A DNA stretch of 64,000 nucleotides from Pseudomonadales bacterium (GCA_022821865.1 JAJECW010000016.1:39395-103394), one strand, 5' to 3'. Counted from the first letter of the stretch, positions 47,101-56,563 are shown. Notes: generated by a model from the letters alone, not told the origin. Numbers and translations are program-made.

Positions 47101-48276
47101 TCATATCACGTTGGATTCCGGGGCCTTTCCCGCTGCCGGCAACTCCGGTGCCAGTACCGGCTCAAGCACGCGCCGACGCCAGCCGCGCATTTCCCGGGGC
47201 CAGTCGAGTTTACCGGTGAGAGCATGGGACTGCACCAATTGCTGCACCTGCCTGCGGCGGGCGAGGAGTTCGGGGCAGACCCGGATGCGGCTGGCCTCCC
47301 GCCGGGCAAGATTGCGCCAGAGCTTGAGTTGTTCGCGCAGGGACCGATCGAATTTCGGATATTGCCGGCGGCGGGGCAGGCTCGTCCGATCCGCATCCGG
47401 CTCGTTGAGACAGCGGGCCAGCGATGCGGCGAAACGGGAAGCGAATTTCGGATTGACTCCGGCGGCGCCGCGAATCTTTTCCGATGTGATGTTCCGGCAG
47501 CTCTCCAGGCTCCCGGCAAGGGCGAGCAGGTCCCGGTCGGCCACCAGCCAGTTGCGGGGCAGGTCGCGGGCGCGTACCTCCTTCTCCCGCCACTGGCAAA
47601 GCCGCTGCAAGAGTTCCAGGCCGCGATCATCGAGCAGTTCATGATCGCTGACTTGCCGCCATGCCTCCCGCCAGTTTTCCGGATTCTCGTTGCGGATGGC
47701 GGAGGCGAGCAATTCCTGACAATCGGCAGTGAACCAATCGAACTTTTGCTCCTCATGGAGCCGCTTTCCGAGCGCTTGCCACAAGCTCGGCAGGAATTGC
47801 ACATCCGCCGCCGCGTACCGCAATTGCGCCGGACTCAGGGGGCGCTGCAGCCAGTTCGAGCGGGTTTCCGATTTGGGCAATGCAATATGACAGAACTCGC
47901 TGACCAGATCCCGGTAACCCAGGCTGAAGCCGATGCCGAGAAAAGCCGCCGCCAGTTGAGTGTCGAACAGTTTTGCGGGAACCGCGCCGAGCAGGTGATG
48001 CAGCAGGCCAAGATCCTCGGCCGCCGCATGAATCACCACTGTGGTGCCGGCCAGCAGCCGCCGGCAGGGTTCCCAGTCGCTGATCCGCAGCGGGTCCACC
48101 AGGAAGCAGCCGGATTCGACGCAGAATTGCAGCAGGCCGGTTTTTGGGTAAAAAGTCCGGGTGCGGATGAATTCGGTGTCGAGGCCCACGGCAGGCAATT
48201 CACGCCAGCCATCGCAGAGTTGGCTGAAACGGCCCTGATCCGCGACATATTCGCAACTTGCAACGGTGGCATTCAT
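47101..48276 (-). CDS. rnd: Ribonuclease D
   Basis: 3'-5' exoribonuclease that matures tRNA ends. The 391-residue protein has the DEDD catalytic domain: GLDTEFIRTRTFYPK (Exo I), VIHAAAEDLGLL (Exo II), LFDTQLAAAFLG and the YAAADVQFL Exo III segment. Two HRDC-like domains follow, for example RLCQWREKEVRARDLPRNWL. The E. coli protein is similar in length. It precedes the small membrane gene by 67 nt and follows recR by 4 nt. Confidence 0.93.
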   Translation of the reverse strand: MNATVASCEYVADQGRFSQLCDGWRELPAVGLDTEFIRTRTFYPKTGLLQFCVESGCFLVDPLRISDWEPCRRLLAGTTVVIHAAAEDLGLLHHLLGAVPAKLFDTQLAAAFLGIGFSLGYRDLVSEFCHIALPKSETRSNWLQRPLSPAQLRYAAADVQFLPSLWQALGKRLHEEQKFDWFTADCQELLASAIRNENPENWREAWRQVSDHELLDDRGLELLQRLCQWREKEVRARDLPRNWLVADRDLLALAGSLESCRNITSEKIRGAAGVNPKFASRFAASLARCLNEPDADRTSLPRRRQYPKFDRSLREQLKLWRNLARREASRIRVCPELLARRRQVQQLVQSHALTGKLDWPREMRGWRRRVLEPVLAPELPAAGKAPESNVI

Positions 48277-48280
48277 CGCA

Positions 48281-48886
48281 TCAGGCTTGCTTCATGGCGG
48301 TGCGGCCGGCGAAAGCATGGGACAGTGTGCCGCCGTCGGTGTATTCCAGTTCACCGCCCACGGGAACGCCGTGGGCGATTCTCGACACCGCAACTTCGGC
48401 GCCGCGCAGTTGTTCGGCGATGTACCAGGCCGTAGCGTCTCCTTCCACGGTGGCGTTGCAGGCAAGAATGAGTTCCCTGAATCCGGCGCCGGCCACCCGT
48501 TCGAGCAACAGGGGAATCCCGAGTTGCTCCGGCCCGATGCCGTCGATGGGAGAGAGATGGCCCATGAGTACGAAATACACCCCGCGGTAGGCGCCCGCCT
48601 GTTCAATGGCGAGGACATCAGCCGGCGTTTCCACGACGCAGCACAGTGTCTGGTCCCGGGCCGGGTTGGCGCAGATTCGGCAGCTTTCTTCCTCGGTGAG
48701 ATTGCGGCAGTACCGGCAATTGCCGATCTTCTCCAGCGCCTCGGCGAGGCTTTCGCTGAGTTTACGGCCACCCTGCCGGTTTCGTTCCAGCAGATGCAGG
48801 CTCATGCGCTGGGCTGACTTCTGCCCGACTCCGGGCAAGCAACGGAATGCTTCGATCAACTTGTCGATCAGGGGGCTGGAACTCAC
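48281..48886 (-). CDS. recR: Recombination mediator protein RecR
   Basis: Acts with RecF and RecO to load RecA at gaps. The 201-residue protein has the helix-hairpin-helix [17 protein letters not shown] (residues 17-33), the four-Cys zinc finger [16 protein letters not shown], and the Toprim segment [13 protein letters not shown] followed by [15 protein letters not shown] and [16 protein letters not shown]. It starts with GTG at 48886, with AGGA 6 nt upstream. It belongs to the dnaX-ebfC-recR unit. Confidence 0.95.
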   Translation of the reverse strand: MSSSPLIDKLIEAFRCLPGVGQKSAQRMSLHLLERNRQGGRKLSESLAEALEKIGNCRYCRNLTEEESCRICANPARDQTLCCVVETPADVLAIEQAGAYRGVYFVLMGHLSPIDGIGPEQLGIPLLLERVAGAGFRELILACNATVEGDATAWYIAEQLRGAEVAVSRIAHGVPVGGELEYTDGGTLSHAFAGRTAMKQA

Positions 48887-48913
48887 GATGTATCCTGCGG
48901 TACAGGTTCTTTC

Positions 48914-49234
48914 CTAGAACGGCAGCTTGAAACCCGGGGGCAGGCCGGTAAAACCCGCCATGCCGCGCATGGCCCGCTGGTTTTCCTGTTCGATCTTGCG
49001 AACGGCGTCGTTGATCGCTCCGCAAATCAGGTCTTCCAGAATCTCCCTGTCTTCCCGGGCAATCGCCTCGTCGATGCTGACTTCCATGGCGTCGTAGCGA
49101 CCGTTCATGCGAATCCTGACCGCACCGGCTCCGGCCTGGCCTTCCACCTCGGTGGCGGCGAGTTCCTCCTTCGCCTGTTCCATGCGCTCCTTGAGCTGCT
49201 TCGCCTGCTTCATTAACTCGGTGAAATCCGTCAT
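48914..49234 (-). CDS. ebfC: Nucleoid-associated protein EbfC/YbaB
   Basis: Small DNA-binding protein of the YbaB family that forms a tweezer-like dimer. The 106-residue protein has the coiled N-terminal helix LMKQAKQLKERMEQAKEELA, the GAGAVRIRMNGRYDAMEVSID core and an MRGMAGFTGLPPGFKLPF tail. Its ATG overlaps the dnaX stop (ATGA). The dnaX-ebfC-recR order is conserved in proteobacteria. Confidence 0.95.
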   Translation of the reverse strand: MTDFTELMKQAKQLKERMEQAKEELAATEVEGQAGAGAVRIRMNGRYDAMEVSIDEAIAREDREILEDLICGAINDAVRKIEQENQRAMRGMAGFTGLPPGFKLPF

Positions 49235-50670
49235 TGACTACCTCGGCTTTGCACTGTGGTCACGCTATCCCGGAGCACGGTGCCGGAAAAATTCCTGATC
49301 AGGGTCTGAACCAGCGGGTCCCGTTCAAAGTCAGCCACCAGGGAATCGGCGACCGGGGCGGTTGTGGGTTTGCTTGCCGGGTCGGCTGGATCCGGTTCTT
49401 CCCAGGGTGGCGCGGAATCGCTGGAAAAAGTGGGCTCCGGCGGCGGAGGTTCGGGCATTTCGGCGGCTGGCTCCCGATTCCCGGAGGGCGGTGATTCGGA
49501 CTGTGCGTCTGCCGCTGCGGCTGTTGCTTCCGGCTCAACTTCGAATTCAGCTACCACTTCTTCCGCGGGTCCGCTTTGGACTACCGGCTCCGGAGAAAAC
49601 ACCAGCATGCGCAACAGCAGCATTTCGAAGGCGGCCCGGGAGTCGCCGGACAGGGCGAGCTCTTCCCTGCCCCTGGCGCCAATCTGATAGTACAGTTGCA
49701 GGTCTTCGGCGCTGAACTTGCCCGCGAGTTCGAGTATCTCCCTGTGGTCTCCCTGGTGATTGTCGATGGCATCGGCATGGGCCTGGGCGAGAGCGAGCCG
49801 GTGCAGGGTCGACAGCAGGCCGTCCAGAGTTTGGGCATAATCGGGAATCTGCCCGGTCAACTCCCTGCTGACCCTGAGCACTCCCGGCAGGTCTCCGGCA
49901 GCCATGGCCCGCAACAGGGCAAAGACGTGCTGCCGGGGAGGAATGCCCAGCATTTCCACCACCGCTTCCGCCTTGATTTTGCCCTGACAATAGGAGATGG
50001 CCTGATCGAGCAGGGTCAGGGCGTCGCGCATGCTGCCGGCGGCGGCGTCGGCAATTTGCCACAGGGCATCGGATTCACAGTCGATCTGTTCCTGCTCAAG
50101 TACCGGGCCCAGGTACCTGGCGATGGTTTTGGGGCCAAGATTGCGCAGGTGGAACTGGAGGCAGCGGGAGAGAATGGTCACCGGCAGTTTTTGGGGATCG
50201 GTGGTGGCGAACAGGAACTTGACGTGCTCCGGAGGCTCTTCCAGAGTCTTCAGCAGCGCATTGAAACTGTGGGTCGAAAGCATGTGGACTTCGTCGATCA
50301 GATAGACCTTGAAGCGCGCCCGGGATGGGGCGAACCGCACGTTTTCGAGCAGGTCCCGGGTATCCTCCACCCTGGTGCGCGAGGCGGCGTCGATTTCAAA
50401 CAGGTCGAGGTGGCGGCCTTCGCTGATTTCCGTGCAGGCGCCACAGGCATTGCAGGGCCTGGCGCTGACGCCCTGCTCGCAGTTGAAGCATTTGGCGAGG
50501 ATGCGGGCCAGGGTGGTCTTGCCGGTGCCCCGGGTGCCGGTAAACAAATAGGCGTGATGGAGGCGCTGCCTGTCGAGGGCGTTGATCAGCGTCTTGAGGA
50601 CGTGCTCCTGGCCGGCAACCTCGCTGAAATCTCCGGGGCGCCATTTTCTGGCGAGTACCTGGTAGCTCAT
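49231..50670 (-). CDS. dnaX: DNA polymerase III subunit gamma/tau, unusually short
   Basis: Clamp-loader ATPase and replisome organiser. The 479-residue protein has MSYQVLARKWRP, the P-loop GTRGTGKTTLARI (about residues 45-57), a zinc module CFNCEQGVSARPCNACGAC, DEVHMLS, KTLEEPPEHVKFLFATTD and SRCLQFHL, followed by domain III to about residue 365. A Pro/Glu-rich linker then runs to about 450 and a 27-residue tail (FERDPLVQTLIRNF) ends it. In relatives such a tail follows a domain V of more than 100 residues that binds the polymerase alpha subunit; that domain is absent here. No A-rich slippery heptamer was seen near the domain III border. Confidence 0.94.
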   Translation of the reverse strand: MSYQVLARKWRPGDFSEVAGQEHVLKTLINALDRQRLHHAYLFTGTRGTGKTTLARILAKCFNCEQGVSARPCNACGACTEISEGRHLDLFEIDAASRTRVEDTRDLLENVRFAPSRARFKVYLIDEVHMLSTHSFNALLKTLEEPPEHVKFLFATTDPQKLPVTILSRCLQFHLRNLGPKTIARYLGPVLEQEQIDCESDALWQIADAAAGSMRDALTLLDQAISYCQGKIKAEAVVEMLGIPPRQHVFALLRAMAAGDLPGVLRVSRELTGQIPDYAQTLDGLLSTLHRLALAQAHADAIDNHQGDHREILELAGKFSAEDLQLYYQIGARGREELALSGDSRAAFEMLLLRMLVFSPEPVVQSGPAEEVVAEFEVEPEATAAAADAQSESPPSGNREPAAEMPEPPPPEPTFSSDSAPPWEEPDPADPASKPTTAPVADSLVADFERDPLVQTLIRNFSGTVLRDSVTTVQSRGSQ

Positions 50671-50752
50671 GCCTGTCGCTTACCCTGTTGCCGCTCGGGC
50701 CTGTGCCGTGGAGATGGGGAATTCCCGCTTGCCCGGCCGGGTTCAGTGGTAG

Positions 50753-50855
50753 CCCTTGCCAGCCACACCACGGCACATGCATCAGCTATTACCGTTGCTC
50801 CCTTCCGGGCCTGGCGGGGTTCATAACCTGTCATTGCGCGGGGACCGGCAAGAGT
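50753..50855 (-). ncRNA. ffs: Signal recognition particle RNA (4.5S type)
   Basis: The minus strand contains the conserved SRP domain IV core, GAACCCCGCCAGGCCCGGAA then GGGAGCAACGGTAA. Flanking ends ACTCTTGCCGG and CTGGCAAGGG pair to close a single long hairpin of about 103 nt. The limits are set by that pairing and are approximate. ffs lies 83 nt before dnaX, a position common in proteobacteria. Confidence 0.9.
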
Positions 50856-50949
50856 TACCGCGGCGAATGGTATCACGCCCGGGAGCATAGTGGCTTCGAG
50901 CCGTCGCCGCCGGGTGGGACTTGCGGCGGTTGCACCACGGAAAACCGGG

Positions 50950-51144
50950 TCAATCGGCTTCCCCTATCCAGGCCATCTGGATGGCTTCGAGGATTTTCTC
51001 GCCGCTGCGGTCGGGATCGTCATCGAAATCCTCCAGCTCACAGACCCACCGGTGCAGGTCGACGAAGCTTACCCACTGGGGATCGACATCCGGGTGCTGT
51101 TCGGCCAGTTCAATCGCTATGTCATTAACGTCGGTCCACTTCAT
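50950..51144 (-). CDS. iscX: IscX (Fe-S assembly accessory protein)
   Basis: Small acidic protein that binds IscS and iron and modulates cluster assembly. The 64-residue protein reads MKWTDVNDIAIELAEQHPDV, WVSFVDLHRWVCELEDFDDD, and ends with ILEAIQMAWIGEAD, the full IscX pattern. The ribosome site AGGAGG is well placed before the ATG at 51144. It is the last gene of the isc operon, 61 nt after fdx. Confidence 0.95.
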   Translation of the reverse strand: MKWTDVNDIAIELAEQHPDVDPQWVSFVDLHRWVCELEDFDDDPDRSGEKILEAIQMAWIGEAD

Positions 51145-51205
51145 ATGCGCCTCCTGATTATCCCGCACAGGCGAATCATTCGTCCGGAAGGATATTTCCA
51201 AGAAA

Positions 51206-51544
51206 TCAGTGATTTTCCGACACCATGTTGATCGTGTATTTCGGAATCTCGACCACCAGGTCCTCGTCGGCGACGATGGCCTGGCAGCTCAGTCTGGATT
51301 CGGGTTCGAGGCCCCAGGCCTTGTCGAGATAGTCTTCCTCGTTTTCGCCGGGTTCCTCCAGCGAATCAAACCCTTCCCGCAGGATGACGTGGCAGGTGGT
51401 GCAGGCGCAGGATTTCTCGCAGGCGTGCTCGATGCGGATTTTTTGCCTGAGGGCGGCATTGAGCACACTGACGCCGGGTTCGGCTTCGAACTCGGCGCCT
51501 TCCGGGCAGATGGATTCGTGTGGCAGGATGGTGATCTTGGGCAT
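51206..51544 (-). CDS. fdx: ISC-type [2Fe-2S] ferredoxin
   Basis: Supplies electrons to IscS/IscU during cluster building. The 112-residue protein has cluster ligands Cys42, Cys48, Cys51 and Cys87 (E. coli numbering retained), in ACEKSCACTTCHV and SRLSCQAIV. The adrenodoxin-like acidic loop EEPGENEEDYLDKAWGL is intact. Located 16 nt after hscA. Confidence 0.96.
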   Translation of the reverse strand: MPKITILPHESICPEGAEFEAEPGVSVLNAALRQKIRIEHACEKSCACTTCHVILREGFDSLEEPGENEEDYLDKAWGLEPESRLSCQAIVADEDLVVEIPKYTINMVSENH

Positions 51545-51560
51545 TTTGCGTCTCTGGGTC

Positions 51561-53432
51561 TTACCCGGCCTCCCGGTCGAGGGTATCGATGGATTCTCCG
51601 CACAATGCGGCGCCTGCCGCGAGGTCCATGCGCCGGGCGGCGAAGGCCTCGCTGACCTGGTTGAGTTGCCGGGTCAGTTCTTCTATCCGGGCGGAATCGT
51701 CCTCTTCCATGGCCTCGCGAAGTTCCGCCAGGGCTTGGTCTATATCGCCTTGTTCCGCAGCTGAGAGAATTTCCCCGTCTTCCTCGATTGCGCCGCTGAT
51801 GGCGTCCATGAGCCGGGTGGCGTCGAGCCTCGCCTCGCCAAGGGCCCGGGCCTGCATGTCGTCCCGGGCGCGGTCCCGGGAATCCCTGAGCATTTGTTCG
51901 ACCTGGCCGGAATCGAGCCCGAAACTGGGTTTTACCTGCACCTCGGCCTTGCTGCCGGTGCTTGCCTCCTCGGCTGATACGCTGAGCAGGCCATCGGCGT
52001 CCACCTGGAAGGTCACTTTCACTTTCGCCGCTCCAGCCACCATGGGCGGGATACCGCCGAGAGTGAATCGCGCCAGGGAGCGGCATTCGCCGACGAGTTC
52101 CCGCTCGCCCTGGACCACATGCAGGGCCATGGCGGTCTGACCGTCCTTGAAGGTGGTGAATTCCTGGGATTTGGCCACGGGAATTGCGGTATTGCGGCGA
52201 ATGATCTTTTCCACGAGTTCGCCCATCGTTTCGACGCCAAGCGAAAGCGGGTTGACATCGAGCAGCAGGAAATCGCCGGCGGGCTGGTTGCCGATGAGTA
52301 CTTCAGCCTGGATGCCCGCGCCCATTGCGACCACCCGGTCCGGGTCGATATCCGCCAGTGGCTCGCGGCCAAAGAACTTCGCCACTGCGCCGCGGATCAC
52401 GGGCATTCTCGTGGCGCCGCCCACCAGCAGCACATGGTCGATGGCGCCGGTATCCATGCCGGCGTCCCGCATGACCCGGCGGCAACTGAGAATCGTGCGC
52501 CGCACCAGGGGCGCGGCGATCTCGGTGAACTGCGCCGCATCCAGGGCTCCGCGCCAGCCGCGCCAGGCGACTTCCGCCTGGTCCGCATCGCCAAGCCGTT
52601 CCCGGGCCCGGTTGGCCACTTGCAACAGCGCCGGCCAGTCCGGAGCGGCCACGGCTTCCGCGCCGCTTTGGGCAATCAGCCAGTCGGCCACCGCCTGATC
52701 GAAATCATCGCCGCCAAGCGCCGTGTCTCCGCCGGTGGCCAGTACTTCGAAAACGCCTTTTCGCAGGCTGAGCAGGGACACGTCGAATGTGCCGCCGCCC
52801 AGGTCGAATACGATGATATTGCCTTGCTCGCCCCGGTCGAGACCATAGGCCACCGCCGCCGCGGTGGGTTCATTGAGCAGTCGCAGCACTTCGACGCCGG
52901 CGAGTTCGGCGGCATGCCGGGTCTGCTGGCGCTGGGCGTCGTTGAAATAGGCAGGCACCGTGATGACGGCGCCGGCGAGTTCCTCACCGGTCTCCTCCCG
53001 GCAGCGCCGAGCAAGAGCGCTGAGGATGGTGGCGGAAACCTGCACCGGATCTTTAGGACCCGCGGCAGTTGCAAACGCCGGCGCGGCTTCGCCCTTGCCG
53101 GCGTCAAAGCGGTATGGGCGAAAGTTGCCGCCGGCCTGCAATTCCCCGAGGCTTTTGCCGAGCGCGCGCTTGGCCGAAACGATGACATTGCCCGGGTCCG
53201 CGGTGGCCCGGGCTTTTGCCGCGGCGCCTACAGCAAGTACGCCGGCAGCGCCATAATGCACGGCCGACGGCAGCAAATGGCCGCCGCAGGCGTCGGCGAG
53301 GGTGCGCACCTCACCCCCGACCGCCGTGGCGATAAGGGAATTTGTAGTACCGAGATCAATACCCGCCGCACGCCGATGGATCGCTTGCCGCGCAGCGCCG
53401 CCGCCGGGTTCAGAAATCTGCAACAGACTCAA
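51561..53432 (-). CDS. hscA: Fe-S protein assembly chaperone HscA
   Basis: Hsp70-family ATPase dedicated to IscU. The 623-residue protein begins MSLLQISEPGGGAARQ and has the ATPase motifs AGIDLGTTNSLIATAV, FDLGGGTFDVSLL and LLVGGATRMPVIRG, then a substrate domain and helical lid. I use TTG at 53432, within the hscB coding end, because SLLQISEP is the HscA start and AGGAAG lies 6 nt upstream. The overlap with hscB is 23 nt. A TTG three codons later cannot be excluded. Confidence 0.93.
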   Translation of the reverse strand: MSLLQISEPGGGAARQAIHRRAAGIDLGTTNSLIATAVGGEVRTLADACGGHLLPSAVHYGAAGVLAVGAAAKARATADPGNVIVSAKRALGKSLGELQAGGNFRPYRFDAGKGEAAPAFATAAGPKDPVQVSATILSALARRCREETGEELAGAVITVPAYFNDAQRQQTRHAAELAGVEVLRLLNEPTAAAVAYGLDRGEQGNIIVFDLGGGTFDVSLLSLRKGVFEVLATGGDTALGGDDFDQAVADWLIAQSGAEAVAAPDWPALLQVANRARERLGDADQAEVAWRGWRGALDAAQFTEIAAPLVRRTILSCRRVMRDAGMDTGAIDHVLLVGGATRMPVIRGAVAKFFGREPLADIDPDRVVAMGAGIQAEVLIGNQPAGDFLLLDVNPLSLGVETMGELVEKIIRRNTAIPVAKSQEFTTFKDGQTAMALHVVQGERELVGECRSLARFTLGGIPPMVAGAAKVKVTFQVDADGLLSVSAEEASTGSKAEVQVKPSFGLDSGQVEQMLRDSRDRARDDMQARALGEARLDATRLMDAISGAIEEDGEILSAAEQGDIDQALAELREAMEEDDSARIEELTRQLNQVSEAFAARRMDLAAGAALCGESIDTLDREAG

Positions 53433-53952
53433 GGGATTCTTCCTTCTTGTGGATTTCCATCTGGAATTTATGCAGGAACTGCAACTCGTGGAAAAGCTTC
53501 CTGGCCTCCTCCAACCGGTTTCCGGCGAACGCCTGGACAAACTGCCCCTGGCGCTCGGCAAGCCGGTTTGCCGCCTTGCGGTTCAGTTCATGGAGTTGAT
53601 CGAAAGCGGATTCGTCCTCAGGCAAATCCGCCAGGCTTTCGCGCAATTCCATTTGTTCGAAGAGCAGTTCGGGAGCGAGATCGGACTGGGCGACCTGCTC
53701 CACGTCGATACCCCGCAGCCGCAACAGATATCCCGCCCGGCGCAGGGGCGATTTCAGCGTTTCATAGGCTTCGTTCAGGTGGCTGCTGAGTTGGATGGCT
53801 TGCAGACGTTGCGCTTCGCCGGCGGCGGCGAAACGGTCCGGATGAACCTCGGCCTGCAATTTGCGATACCGGGCATTGAGCTTGCCGGGATGGATTTCGA
53901 AACCAACCGGCAAGGCAAACTGGGCAAAAAAATTGTCGGCAATGGCGAGCAC
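53410..53952 (-). CDS. hscB: Fe-S assembly co-chaperone HscB
   Basis: J-domain protein that delivers IscU to HscA and stimulates its ATPase. The 180-residue protein has HPD at residues 37-39 in the J-domain (EVHPDRFA) and a C-terminal helical IscU-binding domain (LRESLADLPEDESAFDQL). A GTG start at 53952 gives MLAIADNFFAQFALP, where the J-domain begins as expected. The 3' end overlaps hscA. Confidence 0.94.
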   Translation of the reverse strand: MLAIADNFFAQFALPVGFEIHPGKLNARYRKLQAEVHPDRFAAAGEAQRLQAIQLSSHLNEAYETLKSPLRRAGYLLRLRGIDVEQVAQSDLAPELLFEQMELRESLADLPEDESAFDQLHELNRKAANRLAERQGQFVQAFAGNRLEEARKLFHELQFLHKFQMEIHKKEESLESVADF

Positions 53953-53978
53953 GGCAAAGCCTCAATCCGGCGGCGAAC

Positions 53979-54302
53979 TCAGACGCTGAAGCTTTCGCCA
54001 CAGCCGCACTCGCCTTTCACATTGGGATTGCGAAACTCGAAACCCTCGTTAAGCCCTTGCTTGACAAAATCCATTTCGGTGCCGTCGATATAGACCAGAC
54101 TTTTCGGGTCCACCACGATCTTGACGCCGTGGGCCTCGAATACCTGATCGCCTTCCTCAAGCTGGTCGGCGTATTCAAGCACATAGGCCATGCCCGAGCA
54201 GCCGGTGGTGGTAATTCCCACACGAATGCCGAGGCCGCGGCCGCGGTCGGCAAGCTGCCTGGCGACGTGGCCCGCGGCGGTTTCGGTAATGGAAATGGCC
54301 AT
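53979..54302 (-). CDS. iscA: Iron-sulfur assembly protein IscA
   Basis: A-type carrier that moves clusters to target proteins. The 107-residue protein has the three conserved cysteines, one in [14 protein letters not shown] (Cys35) and two in [22 protein letters not shown] is the typical start. It lies 6 nt after iscU. Confidence 0.96.
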   Translation of the reverse strand: MAISITETAAGHVARQLADRGRGLGIRVGITTTGCSGMAYVLEYADQLEEGDQVFEAHGVKIVVDPKSLVYIDGTEMDFVKQGLNEGFEFRNPNVKGECGCGESFSV

Positions 54303-54308
54303 GGTTTT

Positions 54309-54698
54309 CTATTCCGCCTGTTCCCGTTTTTTGCGCACATCGGCGATGGCCGCCTTGATGGCGTCCTCGGCGAGCACCGAACAGTGGATCTTCACCGGCG
54401 GCAGGCCGAGTTCGTCGGCGATGTCCTTGTTGCGGATCCGGGTGGCGTCCTCGAGTGACCTGCCCTTGACCCATTCGGTCAGCAGCGAGCTAGACGCGAT
54501 GGCCGAACCGCAGCCGTAGGTCTTGAACTTGGCGTCCTTGATCACGCCATCGCCATCGACCCTGATCTGCAGGCGCATGACATCGCCGCAGGCCGGGGCA
54601 CCCACCATGCCGGTACCCACATTGGCGTCGTCATCATCGAGACGGCCCACATTGCGCGGATTTTCGTAGTGGTCGAGTACCTTTTCTGAATATGCCAT
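54309..54698 (-). CDS. iscU: Fe-S cluster scaffold IscU
   Basis: Scaffold on which clusters form. The 129-residue protein has the three ligand cysteines in GAPACGDVMRLQ, TYGCGSAIASSS and VKIHCSVLAEDAI, Asp39, and the HscA-recognition motif LPPVK. Start ATG at 54698 (MAYSEKVLDHYENPRNVG) is canonical; the upstream in-frame reading is iscS shadow. It follows iscS by 22 nt. Confidence 0.97.
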   Translation of the reverse strand: MAYSEKVLDHYENPRNVGRLDDDDANVGTGMVGAPACGDVMRLQIRVDGDGVIKDAKFKTYGCGSAIASSSLLTEWVKGRSLEDATRIRNKDIADELGLPPVKIHCSVLAEDAIKAAIADVRKKREQAE

Positions 54699-54720
54699 CT
54701 TGCTTTTGCTCCCCTGCGCC

Positions 54721-55935
54721 CTAGTGCGCAGCCCATTGAACCTGATCGAGGTCGACGCCGTCCTTGTACATGTCCCAGAGCGGGGAAAGCTCCCGCAGCT
54801 TGGCGACGGCATGACGGATACGCTCGATCGCGTAGTCGATATCTTCGGCCGTGGTGAAACGGCCGATGGAAATTCGCAGCGAACTGTGGGCCAGTTCGTC
54901 GTTGCGGCCAAGCGCCCGCAGCACATAGGAGGGTTCGAGGCTGGCCGAGGTGCAGGCGGAACCCGAAGACAGCGCAAGCTCCCGCAGGGCCATCATCAGG
55001 GACTCGCCTTCCACAAAATTGAAACTGATATTGAGATTGCCCGGCGCCCGACGGGTCAGGTCGCCATTGACGTAGACTTCCTCCACATCTTCCAGCCCCC
55101 GCAGCAGTTGTTCCCGCAGGGCGAGGGTGCGGCGGGCCTCTTCGCGCATTTCCTCCCTGGCGATGCGATAGGCCTCGCCCATGCCGACGATCTGGTGGGT
55201 CGCCAGAGTGCCGGAGCGCATGCCGCGCTCGTGGCCGCCGCCGTGAATCTGGGGCTCGATGCGCACCCGGGGCTTGCGGCGCACGTACAGCGCGCCAATG
55301 CCCTTGGGGCCGTAGAGTTTGTGGGCGGTGAAGGACATCAGGTCCACTTGCATCCGCTCCAGGTCGATTTCCAGCTTGCCGGCGCTCTGGGCGGCGTCCA
55401 CGTGAAAAACCACCTTGCGGCGACGGGTGACCTCACCGATGGCTTCGATATCGTTGATCACGCCGATCTCGTTGTTGACGTGCATCAGCGAGACGAGAAT
55501 GGTGTCGGGACGCAGGGCCTGCTCCACGGTTTCCGGAGAGATCAGGCCATTGCTGTCCGGATCGAGATAGGTTACTTCATAGCCTTCCCGCTCAAGCTGG
55601 CGGCAACTGTCGAGGACGGCCTTGTGTTCGATCCTGGAAGTGATGATGTGCTTGCCCTTGCGGTGGTAGAAATGGGCGGCGCCTTTCAGTGCGAGATTGT
55701 CGGCCTCGGTGGCCCCGGAGGTCCAGACGATCTCCCGGGGATCGCAGTTCACCAGGTCGGCCACATTACGGCGGGCGTTTTCCACGGCCTCCTCGGCCTT
55801 CCAGCCGAACTGGTGGGAACGCGAGGCGGGATTGCCGAAATTCGCCTCAATGGTCAGGCATTCCGCCATGGCCGAGGCGACTCTCGGGTCCACCGGCGTG
55901 GTTGCCGCGTAATCGAGATAGATGGGAAGTTGCAT
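54721..55935 (-). CDS. iscS: Cysteine desulfurase IscS
   Basis: PLP enzyme that takes sulfur from cysteine for clusters and tRNA thiolation. The 404-residue protein matches the E. coli length. It begins [19 protein letters not shown], has the PLP Lys in [19 protein letters not shown], and the mobile catalytic Cys in [16 protein letters not shown] choose ATG at 55935 with GGAG 6 nt upstream; two Met codons upstream lack a ribosome site. Gap to iscR 22 nt. Confidence 0.97.
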   Translation of the reverse strand: MQLPIYLDYAATTPVDPRVASAMAECLTIEANFGNPASRSHQFGWKAEEAVENARRNVADLVNCDPREIVWTSGATEADNLALKGAAHFYHRKGKHIITSRIEHKAVLDSCRQLEREGYEVTYLDPDSNGLISPETVEQALRPDTILVSLMHVNNEIGVINDIEAIGEVTRRRKVVFHVDAAQSAGKLEIDLERMQVDLMSFTAHKLYGPKGIGALYVRRKPRVRIEPQIHGGGHERGMRSGTLATHQIVGMGEAYRIAREEMREEARRTLALREQLLRGLEDVEEVYVNGDLTRRAPGNLNISFNFVEGESLMMALRELALSSGSACTSASLEPSYVLRALGRNDELAHSSLRISIGRFTTAEDIDYAIERIRHAVAKLRELSPLWDMYKDGVDLDQVQWAAH

Positions 55936-55957
55936 GTTTTGCTCCATGAAGGCCAAG

Positions 55958-56476
55958 CTACGGTGCGCTTGCCGAAATTCGTGTTTTCTCCAGTTCGGCG
56001 CCGGTCATCGCCAGGGGTATCCGGGGCGCCTTGCCGTGCTGTTTCCGATCCTGCTCACCGGCGATGCGGCGCACTTCGCGGCGGGCAATGAGGTCGGCCA
56101 GACTGACGCCCCGCAGGAATCCGAGTATCTGTTCGCTCAGGTCCTCCCAGAAGGAGTGGGTCAGACAGGTTTCTCCGCCCTGACAGTCGCCGGCGCCCTG
56201 ACAGCGGGTGGTGTCCACCGATTCATCCACCGCGCCGATGATCTCGGCGACAAAGATCCCGGATGCGCCCCGGGCCAGGCCATAGCCGCCGCCGGGGCCG
56301 CGGAAGCTGTTGACGATCCCCGCCCGGCGCAGTTTGCCGAACAACTGCTCGAGATAGGGCAGGGATATGTCCTGCCGCCCGGAAATATCGGCCAGGTTCA
56401 CCGGACCTTCGCCTTCGTGCAGCGCAAGGTCCAGCATCGCGGTCACCGCGTATCTGCCTTTGGTGGTCAATTGCAC
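55958..56476 (-). CDS. iscR: Fe-S cluster regulator IscR
   Basis: Rrf2-family repressor that senses [2Fe-2S] status and represses the isc operon. The 172-residue protein has a winged helix-turn-helix (residues 1-70, [20 protein letters not shown]). The cluster ligands Cys92, Cys98, Cys104 and His107 are all at E. coli positions ([17 protein letters not shown]). It starts with GTG at 56476. A type 1 IscR site overlaps its own promoter upstream, consistent with autoregulation. Confidence 0.96.
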   Translation of the reverse strand: MQLTTKGRYAVTAMLDLALHEGEGPVNLADISGRQDISLPYLEQLFGKLRRAGIVNSFRGPGGGYGLARGASGIFVAEIIGAVDESVDTTRCQGAGDCQGGETCLTHSFWEDLSEQILGFLRGVSLADLIARREVRRIAGEQDRKQHGKAPRIPLAMTGAELEKTRISASAP

Positions 56477-56509
56477 CGCAAATTCCGTCGTCTGTCAGAC
56501 ATGGAGGCG

Positions 56510-56542
56510 ATTATTCTATAACCGAGTAATTCAGTCAAGTAT
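56510..56542 (-). promoter_or_regulatory. isc operon promoter with type 1 IscR binding site
   Basis: Minus strand: TTGACT (56538-56533), 17-nt spacer, AATAAT (56515-56510). The 25-bp stretch 56518-56542 (ATAACCGAGTAATTCAGTCA then AGTAT) fits the published E. coli type 1 motif ATASYYGACTRWWWYAGTCR-RSTAT at 23 of 25 positions. The site covers the -35 and spacer, so bound [2Fe-2S]-IscR would block polymerase. Confidence 0.88.
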
Positions 56543-56563
56543 CGCCGTGCCACTTTCTGACTT

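Noticed and set aside
49231-50670. Programmed frameshift site in dnaX
   Set aside because: No A AAA AAG-type heptamer near the domain III boundary was seen.
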